Below are positions 25,119 to 35,115 of a stretch of DNA of 64,000 bases, one piece after another. Source of the stretch: Dicaeum eximium (lineage: Eukaryota > Chordata > Aves > Passeriformes > Dicaeidae); contig VWZP01010715.1 in assembly GCA_013396995.1 (NCBI GenBank), positions 1,364,001-1,428,000 on the forward strand. The letters run 5' to 3'. Both the position numbers and the translations under genes were made by a program. The notes beneath the pieces were generated by a model that saw nothing but the letters and a program-made list of their open reading frames with translations, made no database searches and was not told the DNA's origin. Numbering within the stretch: the stretch's first letter is position 1; every line of letters starts with the position of its first letter.

Positions 25119-25392
25119 CTGTGACCGGAACTGCACCAGCGGGAAAGCGCTGGCGGCCAGGAAAGCGGGGCCTGGGCTCTGGTTCTGTTTGTTGTTAATG
25201 CTGCAGTTGTTGTTGTTCACTAACAGTAAAGAACTCTTATTCCTAGCCCCATATCTTTGCCTGAGAGCCCCTTAATTTCAAAATTATAATAATTCTGAAT
25301 AATACAATTAATTTGGGGGGGGGGTTTACATTCTCCATTCCAAGGGAGGCTCCTGCCTTCCTTAGCAGACACCTGTCTTTCAAACCAAGGCA

Positions 25393-25397
25393 CCTTC
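25393..25397. repeat. Target-site duplication, right copy (CCTTC)
   Basis: This matches the five bases before the LTR at 24497-24501 and defines the right boundary of the insertion. Confidence 0.8.
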
Positions 25398-26698
25398 TCA
25401 GTTTTTAAATCCTGCTTTATCTACTGTCACTTGTATGTCAGGGGCTGAAATTTTTGACAGCTGAAATAGGTGCCAATGCACTACACTCACAGTCTTCTCC
25501 AACAGCAGCTGAATTCAAAGAGTGCCTTTTCCCCAACTTCAGTGGGAGCTGAGTGACACCCAGCATCAAATGAAAACCCATTTATTAGGGGATACAATCT
25601 GAGTAATTAGTTCATGAGTGCATTTACCTCAGATAATCTTTTTGTTCCCCCAACATTCCCCTTGGTCAGCCATGAGAAGTGAATCAGAGTCAGGAAGCTC
25701 AAATTCACATCCTCACAGGCCACTCATGAAAGGAAGCAAACATCACCTTTGTTAAGGCTTTCTGTCCGCTGGTAATTTATTCTGAACCTTTACGGCATTC
25801 GTTTTTGCCTCAAAAACTGTCCTCAGTTCTTAGCAAAATTGCTCTTAAAGGGTAAGAAATGAACTCACCATTGTCCTACTGGCACAGGAGCACTCCAAGA
25901 GGAGAAGGCCTGCACATGCACGACTGTTCCAATCACATTTCCCTTATAAATGCATTCCCACCCCAATAAAACTGTCCAGATGATATTTTAGCAGGGTAGG
26001 ATGGTGAGGAGGTGGTGATTTTGCTCATTTACTTTTGCTTATTTACTACCTGCTTGTCAATATTTTGAGACTATTGTGCCTATATTTGTGAGGTAGAACA
26101 TGTCATGTTAACAGGAAGCAAAAAAAGAGTTGCAACTCTATTCAAAAGTTTCTGATATTAATATTTTTTGCTGAGAGAATCTTTACGAAAAAGTTGAAAT
26201 GAGCGGTTTTGTGATTGGAGGGCTTTTTTTTAATACAGTGGAAAAGGTAAGACATTCTTTGATGCAGAAGTATTGTACAGTTTGTGGTTGGATTTCAATA
26301 CTGATACCCTGCCATAGAGCAGCAGTTTCCTCATGTGAGAGGCTTTCAGAGTGCCCAGCACTGCACAGGCACGACTCAATGGCAGCCATGTGTGAGCTCT
26401 CCTTTTCAACCCAGCAACTACTCAACTTCAATCAGTGCAGGTTTACCCTGAGAAAAAAAATTTTAAAATACGCATTCAAAGAGCAAAACATATAGGATTT
26501 GGATACATAACAGAAATTTTAAAAAGCAGAGTTTGGGAAAATCCAAAACATTCTTGTGGCTGCCTGGGTGGTCCCTTGGCACCACAGCTGCTGAGAAGAT
26601 GGAGAATTTTGGGCCACCAGGTCCTTATTTTCAGATACTAACCCCTCTCAGAGATCTGACACAATTGGCACAGTTTACCAAAATTTTTTCCTTCTACA
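25398..26698. other. Unique right flank of the solo LTR, first copy
   Basis: This is single-copy-looking flank without recognisable genes. It is repeated almost perfectly at 27078-28378 (offset 1680). The 98-codon plus frame at 26199-26495 and 82-codon minus frame at 26183-26431 overlap on opposite strands, have no recognised domain and are identical in both copies, so the repetition is not evidence for a gene family. Confidence 0.7.
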
Positions 26699-26699
26699 N
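26699..26699. other. Assembly gap placeholder (single N)
   Basis: A lone N joins the end of the first flank copy to a 214-bp LTR piece. This looks like a contig join written as one unknown base. Confidence 0.8.
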
Positions 26700-26913
26700 G
26701 GGACGTGCTGCCATTTCCAGCTATCGCTGCAGAGTTTCCGAAACATTTAGTCAATTGCTCTGAGATTTCTGCTCTTCCCTGCCTTTCCAGCTTGCTGCTT
26801 CCGAGATTCCAGGGTTTGTGAGGCAAATCCTCTCTTCCACCCTTTCCGGTCTGGGCCCAGCCGCCATTACCGTGCGCTCCCTGAGCCCCCGCGCCACAGC
26901 GCCCCCTGCAGCC
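26700..26913 (+). repeat. 214-bp exact copy of an internal LTR segment between two Ns
   Basis: This piece is identical to 24849-25062 of the solo LTR (offset 1851) and is bounded by N at both ends (26699, 26914). It has neither LTR end nor target site. It is best explained as a tiny contig placed redundantly by the scaffolder; the alternative is a real second LTR copy that was badly assembled. Confidence 0.85.
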
Positions 26914-26914
26914 N
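26914..26914. other. Assembly gap placeholder (single N) replacing 172 bp
   Basis: Compared with the first copy, 25063-25234 (172 bp of GC-rich LTR) is absent here and replaced by one N. GC-rich drop-out at a contig end fits this. Confidence 0.8.
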
Positions 26915-28378
26915 TCTTATTCCTAGCCCCATATCTTTGCCTGAGAGCCCCTTAATTTCAAAATTATAATAATTCTGAATAATACAATTAATTTGGGGGG
27001 GGGGTTTACATTCTCCATTCCAAGGGAGGCTCCTGCCTTCCTTAGCAGACACCTGTCTTTCAAACCAAGGCACCTTCTCAGTTTTTAAATCCTGCTTTAT
27101 CTACTGTCACTTGTATGTCAGGGGCTGAAATTTTTGACAGCTGAAATAGGTGCCAATGCACTACACTCACAGTCTTCTCCAACAGCAGCTGAATTCAAAG
27201 AGTGCCTTTTCCCCAACTTCAGTGGGAGCTGAGTGACACCCAGCATCAAATGAAAACCCATTTATTAGGGGATACAATCTGAGTAATTAGTTCATGAGTG
27301 CATTTACCTCAGATAATCTTTTTGTTCCCCCAACATTCCCCTTGGTCAGCCATGAGAAGTGAATCAGAGTCAGGAAGCTCAAATTCACATCCTCACAGGC
27401 CACTCATGAAAGGAAGCAAACATCACCTTTGTTAAGGCTTTCTGTCCGCTGGTAATTTATTCTGAACCTTTACGGCATTCGTTTTTGCCTCAAAAACTGT
27501 CCTCAGTTCTTAGCAAAATTGCTCTTAAAGGGTAAGAAATGAACTCACCATTGTCCTACTGGCACAGGAGCACTCCAAGAGGAGAAGGCCTGCACATGCA
27601 CGACTGTTCCAATCACATTTCCCTTATAAATGCATTCCCACCCCAATAAAACTGTCCAGATGATATTTTAGCAGGGTAGGATGGTGAGGAGGTGGTGATT
27701 TTGCTTATTTACTTTTGCTTATTTACTACCTGCTTGTCAATATTTTGAGACTATTGTGCCTATATTTGTGAGGTAGAACATGTCATGTTAACAGGAAGCA
27801 AAAAAAGAGTTGCAACTCTATTCAAAAGTTTCTGATATTAATATTTTTTGCTGAGAGAATCTTTACGAAAAAGTTGAAATGAGCGGTTTTGTGATTGGAG
27901 GGCTTTTTTTTAATACAGTGGAAAAGGTAAGACATTCTTTGATGCAGAAGTATTGTACAGTTTGTGGTTGGATTTCAATACTGATACCCTGCCATAGAGC
28001 AGCAGTTTCCTCATGTGAGAGGCTTTCAGAGTGCCCAGCACTGCACAGGCACGACTCAATGGCAGCCATGTGCGAGCTCTCCTTTTCAACCCAGCAACTA
28101 CTCAACTTCAATCAGTGCAGGTTTACCCTGAGAAAAAAAATTTTAAAATACGCATTCAAAGAGCAAAACATATAGGATTTGGATACATAACAGAAATTTT
28201 AAAAAGCAGAGTTTGGGAAAATCCAAAACATTCTTGTGGCTGCCTGGGTGGTCCCTTGGCACCACAGCTGCTGAGAAGATGGAGAATTTTGGGCCACCAG
28301 GTCCTTATTTTCAGATACTAACCCCTCTCAGAGATCTGACACAATTGGCACAGTTTACCAAAATTTTTTCCTTCTACA
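26915..28378. repeat. Near-identical second copy of 25235-26698
   Basis: 1464 bp match 25235-26698 at a constant offset of 1680 with only two differences: C at 26026 versus T at 27706, and T at 26393 versus C at 28073. It contains the last 158 bp of the LTR (to 27072), the right target site (27073-27077) and the flank. The duplicated flank begins inside the LTR and ends exactly at a gap, which is the signature of two overlapping contig ends left unmerged. Two transitions in 1.46 kb fit allelic variation. After 28378 the sequence continues into unique DNA. Confidence 0.92.
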
Positions 28379-31300
28379 GAGCTAGTGTTGCCCAAAGGAA
28401 ATATCATCAGAAATGTTTTGTTCAGTTTAACTCACACCTGATGAGGTGCTAGATGGAAAGAAAAAAGGTGCTTGCCAGAACTCTGGAGGCATTTGGAGGC
28501 AGGAGGTCTGTACATGACTCCCTGCTCCTTCCTCAGCACAACCATGTGGAGTATAAACACAGTGATATTCTAAGAGATTATAAATCACATAAAGACAACT
28601 ACCCTGTCCATGGTAATTTTAAAAGCCTGGTTATTTTGCCAGTAGGGTCTTCCTAAGAATGATTAGGTGTGTCTGTATTTCTATTCTCCACACTGTTTCA
28701 GTTATGTCAGTATGGACCAGATTATTCAATTCTAATGACACCATAAATTCCCTCACTTTTTTTTAAGGTATAAATTCCCAATATCTAATTTAATAAACTT
28801 TAAATCTCTCTATTTTCATGATCTCTTTTGATAAAAGAAAATAACTCCAGACAATCTCAGAGATTCCTTTTTCAGCAGACAGCAGAGATCAAACACTTCA
28901 AGGCTTACCAAAAATCATGCAAATGTTTTTGAAAAATTGATAGAGGAGAACCTAGTCAGCATATTCAATACACTAAGATGTTGTCATGCAGGACCAAACT
29001 GAGAAAAGTGCTGGAAAAAAATGGGCTGTGTATGATGTGGCTTTAAGTATTCTGGGTAGTTAGCAGTTCAGGTAAGTAATTACAATGGTGAAAGGACCTA
29101 ATTATTGAAAATATTCTCTTCTCAAACTGGTTGCTTTTGTGGTTTAAGATGCCACAGTTAATTTTAACAGAATACTCAATGAACAGCTCGTCGCTGGGCT
29201 GTATGTGTGCCTTGTACTGTACAGTGATAAGACATGGGATAATTAGCAACTACTGACATGACCAAATGACATGCATACTCTGCAGCCATCTAATTTCTAT
29301 CCCTTCTTTCATCTTCGATATTCCACTTGTGTATGATAATGACAAAGTTATGAAAATGTTGTGACAGTCTGATTGAAGAGACTGGGACAAGGAGACAGAA
29401 AGATAGAATATATAATAATGAGGCATGTCTCTCATTATCTTAATGAAGGTCTTTTAAAATACTTTTTTCTGAAGACTTTCTGGAGGAATATTCTTTTAGC
29501 ACAGAAAGCAAAACATGCCATAAAATTCACACCTGGATGTGTCAACCTTTTGTGTTCTCCTTGGCTTGTTGTATCATAACTCCTGTCAATTATCATGTGT
29601 CATCTTTGGGTGATTTCCAAGTCATGGTTTAATTAAAACCAGTCTTCTTTTCTCTTTTGACCAGGTCTTGTTCTGCATACTTTGAAGAAAAAAATGTTTA
29701 TTATTCTGCTGATAGTAAATAGTTATATAGCTTATTTTCATTGTCATTAACAGATGTAATGATTTTAATTACAAGTCACCCACTGTGAAATATACAAAGG
29801 TGCAAAATAATTTCTAAATCAAAATAGACTGTATTGTTTTTTCTGATATCTGATTAATTGTTCATAGAACAAAACAAAAACTGGGTGAGTCTGTTGTGTT
29901 TGTGCTCTTAATACTCTCTCCTAGTTGCACTTGTTCTCCACTAATGTGTAATACACTGAGTATCTAATAGTATGGAACTTAATTTGCTTATCTCTGTAGT
30001 GCATTTCCTTTTCAGACCTATAGTTGCTGTGTTTTTGTTTGAAACTGTCACACCCAAAGAAGCTCCCCAAAACCTTTGTTTTTATTGTCTGAGATGTCTG
30101 GTGGAGAGATAATGTACTATATCTCTGCCAAATTAGTTATGTTTCAGACTAAACAATATGATAAAATACGAATATGGAACACTAGGCAGAGTAATATGCT
30201 TAGGATTTCCTTGGCCTAACTTGGCCTGGAGCAAACTAATTTATTAAGGAAATTTGTATATTCTGTGTGATGTAAGTGTGGGGTTTTTAATTTCTTCAAT
30301 GAGAATTTTTGATCTGAATACCATGTCTAAAGAATGTCATTATGAACGTGATCTATTCCCACTGTCACTTTCAACAACTAAATCACTAAGGTTGTGGCAT
30401 TAGTCCTCCCCATTAAAACTGGGCCTTTTTTCTCCCCAGCTAACCTATATTAAGAAAAGTTATCTCCAATTCCCTATACTGTGAGCAGTACTGATCTGAG
30501 ATTTTTCAATTTCATGAGTGAGACAGTCATTTTAAAGTTACCATGCAATTACTTTCTATTTAAAACATAATATGCTCACTTTTACTTTATTTTAATAATT
30601 TTACAATATCTTTTTCTAACACACTGAAATTGAACATTTTCATTTATGTCATAGTGAAAACCAAGGAGTATTCTAGAACAGTGATGCACACAGATTCTCA
30701 GGTCATTTTTTGCTGCATAAACCAGAACGCAGAATCTATCCTACAGAAAATGCAATAAAAGCACACTACAGTATTTTTACTTAATACCTCTACATGTATT
30801 GGGTTTATAATAAGATCAATTAATATATAAAAAATCAAAACAAGGCCTTTTTCTAAGTGTGTGTATTACAACTGTTGAAGAAATATTGAGTATTTTCTTG
30901 AGACCCTTTTGTAAATAGTAACTTTGCTTTAGATCAATGGACTGCTTTTTCATGAACCTGTAATAAAACTGAAATCTGTAACTGCTTTCTGTTATGCCAA
31001 AATTGTGCCTATACCATACCACCTGTAATAAACCATTGGCTGGAGGGGTGATCTCTCTAGTTATGACATGTGTTGGGTTTATCCCATTTGATAAACCCAT
31101 TTGATAATACACAGAGATAAAATAATCATTCAATCCGTTACATTCTAGCACTAAGATGAAAAGTAGTTTTCATGACTGAATAATTCCAACACCCATGTCA
31201 AAAAACAGTGAGGATTAAGGATGAAAGTCACTTCCATTAATAATTTAAAATTAGACTTTCAGGCTCAGTTCCACCATCTATGCATAGTTATTTAGTCCCA

Positions 31301-34109
31301 TTTGAAAGGCCTAGATCTGACAGATATGACATATTAGCCATAGAAAACCCATGCCTTTCTGGTGTGGTGGCTGGCAACCAGACAAGATACCTTTAGATAT
31401 CTCAAATGGCACTGAATGCTGGTGGATGAGCAACAGAATCAAGGCTTTAATTTGAGTAAGTCAGATAGCCCAAAATAGGAGACAACAGTCTGATTATAAT
31501 GAAAGAGTTCTGCAAGACTGATTGTTCTCTGTTGACAGCAAAGAGCGTTTGGCTGAAAGCTTAGACTGCATCCAGAAGGACATCCATTCTAGTCAACTGA
31601 GATTTAGTCTATACTTCCATCTTGCTCTAAAACAGGAACTGACAGGTCAGCTGGTCATCCAAATTGCTCTCAAGTTTCCCTGGATTGTATTGACTGGCTC
31701 GCTATTACCTCTAATGGAGGCCTTGACATCTCACCCTCAAGGAGAGATCTGAACATAGATACTTTAATGGGCAAGCTCAGAGCCATTCTTCACCTTTACA
31801 GAGCAAAGTCTATCCAGCTTTTGTGACTCTCTTTTTCTACTAGGAAAGCTTTCCATTTTTTCACACTTTGTTTGCAAGACTATTCTACATTATGAACTTC
31901 AAATTACTATTCAGACACTTAAACTTGTGGTCACCATCTTAGTCTTCTCCTGACGCTGCCTGGTTTTCCCTTCCAGGCACACAGCAATATCACCATCCAT
32001 TACTTACCCCAGTGCATTCTGCATTCAGCATGTTCCTTCTACCAGCAGCACTGTGCAGCTCTCCTCCAGCCAAGAAGGACATATCCTGTGCAGAAGAACT
32101 GGAATTGTGTCTGTCTTTCCTTAGCCTCCACTATGAGGTAGAGTTCTGAAAAACTAGGTGGAGAAAACATTTGCAAAACTCAATGAAGAGAGGAAAAGAC
32201 ATAAAAAGGAATTTTAGAAATAGTGCAACTCTGGGAAAATTGTGGACAGGAAGTGGTGTAAATTGCAGACATGAAGAAAAGGACATAAAAAGTGGGGGGG
32301 AAATATTTTTTCTGGTGGTTTGGTTTGTGTCTTTGACTTTCACATGTTTAGGATAATGAATACATAGGTAATGACTACACCCCTGAAAGAGAAGGATGAT
32401 TTGCTACACTCTGACTTGGAACTGGGCCCAATATTTCAGAAAGGCCAAAACTTTTCCACAGAACTCAGTTTCTAATAAAACTTACAGAACTTTACATGTA
32501 GTGGCAAGATGAGTTCAGTTTAAGAATGGCTTAGGCAGTTCAGGTAGACATAGTTTCTCCAATCTTACTCTTAGAGCTTACTTGCTCACCATAATTGCTG
32601 AGATTCATTCTTGCATGAAGAGACAACCAAAAAGTGTAAACAACTCCCTCTGGGAACCAAAGAACTTAACTGAAAAAGAAATTATGAATATTCTGAATAA
32701 CTGATTTTCTTTTTTCTCTTCCAACAGGAAATTAATTGACTTTCTAGTCCCTGGCATCTGCTGCTATTTGGTAGAGAATGAACATCATGCTTTTTAATCC
32801 TTCTTTTTACTTTCTTCCACACATTACTGAATCTATGTGTACGTGTATGGTTCCAATAAAGATGTTTTTCTCCTGTAAATCGGACCTTTTCTGCATTCTT
32901 AGGTAAATGAATTCAATATATACAAATACACAGGTAGGACAGACAAGATAAGCTGTTACCCATTCCTTGACTTTACAAGACAGACTCAATGGCAACAAAT
33001 ATCTGATCCTACCTAATATCAAGAAGTTGGGGAAGGGGTGGATGAAGACAGAAAAGTCCTTGAATAAAGGATTATAGAGACATAGAAGAGAAGAGCTAAT
33101 TCTTTAGGTACCAGTATGGCACATTTTACCTCTGAAAAGATCTGCAGCATTTTGCATGTTCAGCCACAGTTAGGCAGAACTGAATTTTATCCCTTTTTGC
33201 TGCAGATTTCCTTGCTGGGATAAAAATCAAAGCCAGACAGGAATGGGAAATGTAAAACATCACCTTCCTGGAGCTCTGCCTAAGGAACAATGTAGATGGA
33301 AACACCTTTGCAAAATCATTAGCTCACAAAACAAATATTTTCTAAAGAAACAACAAATCTTTCCTTTTGTTGAGAAATTTCACAGAAAAATAAGACATAT
33401 ATGGCCACAGCTGAGTTCTGTTTTACTCACATAGCGCTTTCAATATTATATTCACAGACAAAGGAGGTGCCTTTTCAAACACTCACTGTTCAGCCTAGTT
33501 TCATTTTGTCATATCATATGATGTTCTCTGAACTGGATTTGTTGTGTAATCATTAGAGTTTACATCTACTGTGTACTTTCTGCTGCCCTACTTTTATTTT
33601 ATCCTATTTCCTTTCCCCAAATTAATCACAAGTGAATCATGCACTGTCTCATACAAATAAAGGAAAGAGATGCCACTTTTTTTTTTTTTAATTAAGATCA
33701 TGCAGCCTAGAGTAGGATTCACAGAGGGAGCCAAGATGCAGTATTTTCTCTCCTAGTTAGATGAGGCATGCAGCATCTACACCTCGCTCTTGCTGATGTC
33801 AGCAATAGGTACTGAGCTGGGGTTAGGTATTTTTCTACAGAAAACGAAAAATACAACATGGAGAACTGGATTCAAGGGCCAAAATATGCAGAAGACTGGC
33901 CTCTCTCTAGAGAACACACAAACCCTCCAGACTATCTGTGGTCTATGAATTGTCAGCTTGAGCCAATCAGTCTCCTGTAGGTTTTATACCCTACACTAGA
34001 CTCCACATAATTCAAATATTAACTGCTTACTTCAGTAGAAGATAATAAAACTTGCAGTCTACTCTTCCTTAAGAGGAGAAAATGTAGAAAACTGCAGTTG
34101 GAATAACAT
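28379..34109. other. Unique AT-rich sequence without recognisable genes
   Basis: No gene or mobile element recognised. The longest frame (30816-31151, minus, 111 codons) is AT-rich, lacks recognised motifs, and is not beyond chance for a window of this size. A T-rich homopolymer lies at about 33677-33689 and a small repeat/hairpin combination at 31075-31108. Confidence 0.55.
31075..31108. repeat. 13-bp tandem duplication overlapping an 8-bp inverted repeat
   Basis: CCCATTTGATAA occurs at 31083 and 31096 (13-bp period). GGGTTTAT (31075-31082) pairs with ATAAACCC (31091-31098) across an 8-base spacer. Confidence 0.85.
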
Positions 34110-34124
34110 TCAGCCTGTACTACA

Positions 34125-34334
34125 ATATGCCCTCAACAACTTTAGCAGTGATCTCATCAAAAAAACAGTCAAGCATTTTCTGGAAAGTAACCAAAGGTCT
34201 GCTGCAAATGAATCAAATATTTCATCTGCTCTTTGGTTGCAAGTGTTGAACACATGGTGCTCAAAAGCATTTTTCCTCCACTGGAATGCAATAAAAGGCT
34301 CAAACATTTTGATTAAGTCATTGATCCAGTCCAC
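34125..34334 (-). pseudogene. Retrotransposon gag-like relic (Ty3/Gypsy-type capsid region)
   Basis: On the minus strand an open frame from 34334 to about 34173 (54 residues) has the residue pattern of the retrotransposon gag capsid domain: a Phe-Glu-x-Phe-Ile segment near residues 11-15, an Arg-Lys-Asn then Phe-Glu segment near 20-25, VFNTCNQ at 28-34, a Glu-x-Phe-Asp-Ser-Phe segment at 38-43, and Asp-Leu-x-Leu-Leu-Ser ending in Cys at 46-54. After that Cys the similarity (an acidic Asp-Glu-Ile segment, then Val-x-Gly-Ile) continues in a different frame and hits a stop, so the copy is broken by at least one frameshift and one nonsense change. No protease, reverse transcriptase or LTRs that would pair with it were recognised. 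Ty3/Gypsy sequences are scarce in birds, so this would be an ancient fossil. The family assignment is from residue pattern only. Confidence 0.5.
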
Positions 34335-34508
34335 TGTCCAATCTTCACACGTGACTGCATTGCAATCTGTCTAAGTCTCTTACTAAAATTACTGTGCAGC
34401 AACAAATGAGATAGGCTCTTAAAATTTATAAGTGTATATATCTTTCTTGTTGCAGCTACAGTCTCTAAATTCAGACACATGTAAAGGTCAGAAAAATCAC
34501 TTACTGTA
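34335..34508. other. Unassigned AT-rich spacer between gag-like relic and LTR
   Basis: On the minus strand this would be the region just upstream of the gag-like frame. I could not extend the similarity into it with confidence. Confidence 0.4.
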
Positions 34509-35115
34509 TGTGTTGGTTTTGACTGGGATAGATTTACTTTTCTTCATAGTAGCTAGCATGGTGCTGTGTTGTGCGTTTGTGCTGAAAACAAGGGTGATAA
34601 CACAGGGATGTTTTTGCTACTGCTGAGCAGAGCTTACCCAGCATAAATGTCTTTTCTCCTTCTCACCCAGCCACATCAGCATGGAGGCTGTGGGTGGTGC
34701 ACAAGGATTTGAGAGGGGACACAGCCAGGACAGCTGACCTCAGCTGACCCAAGGGATACTCCTTTCCATATGGTGTTATGCTCAGTACAGAGAGTTGGGG
34801 AAAGAAGAAGGAAGGAAGAAAGGACATCCAGAGTTATGGCATTTTGTTTTTCCAAGTAACTATCACGATTGCTGCTTTCCTGGGAATGGTTGAATACCTT
34901 CCTGCCCATGGGAAGTGGTGAATTAATTCTTTATTTTGCTTTGCTTGTGTGTGCAGCTTTTGCTTTACTTTTTGAACTGTCTTTAGCTCAACCCACAGGT
35001 GTTCTCACTTTTTGTCTTCTGGTTCTCTCCCCCATCCCACCAAGTGATGGCAAATGGGGACACTTAGCAAGCAGCTGTGTGGGGCTTAGCTGCCAGCTGG
35101 AGGTAAACCACAATA
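34509..35115 (+). mobile_element. Older solo avian endogenous retrovirus LTR
   Basis: About 605 bp starting TGTGTTGGTTTTGACTGGG resemble a dispersed avian ERV LTR family that I know from its start, its CATAGTAGCT stretch, a GGGGACACAGCC stretch, a CTTTGCTTG stretch and a TTAAACCAC-like end. Here these occur in order at 34509, about 34545, 34715, 34940 and 35104. The right end is degraded (AAACCACAATA in place of a clean CA terminus), and I see no clear target-site duplication. No retroviral coding sequence adjoins it, so it is a solo LTR. Substitutions and small deletions relative to the family as I remember it suggest it is older than the LTR at 24502. The 123-codon plus frame and 77-78-codon minus frames inside it are not genes. 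Confidence 0.82.

Larger units (their letters stand above)
24502..25392 (+). mobile_element. Solo endogenous retrovirus LTR (songbird ERVL-like)
   Basis: An 891-bp element begins TGTTGGGGGTTGGG and ends AAACCAAGGCA, so it has the canonical TG...CA ends, flanked by the 5-bp duplication CCTTC. No internal retroviral sequence follows, so this is a solo LTR left by recombination between two LTRs. The ends and the stretch near 25230-25390 resemble a family I associate with songbird genomes; I cannot give a database name. It has a GC-rich, CpG-containing core (about 24990-25165) with two CTCF-like motifs, and an AGTAAA variant polyadenylation signal near 25225 that supports the plus orientation. 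The 170-codon plus frame and three minus-strand frames here come from the GC-rich LTR and are not genes. The CpG content and intact TSD suggest a fairly young insertion. Confidence 0.88.

Noticed and set aside
26183..28175. Frames repeated identically at 26183-26495 and 27863-28175, suggesting a duplicated gene
   Set aside because: The repetition follows from the near-identical assembly duplication; the frames overlap on opposite strands and have no recognised domain.
30816..31151. 111-codon minus-strand frame
   Set aside because: AT-rich composition, no recognised motif, and a length expected by chance in 64 kb read in six frames.
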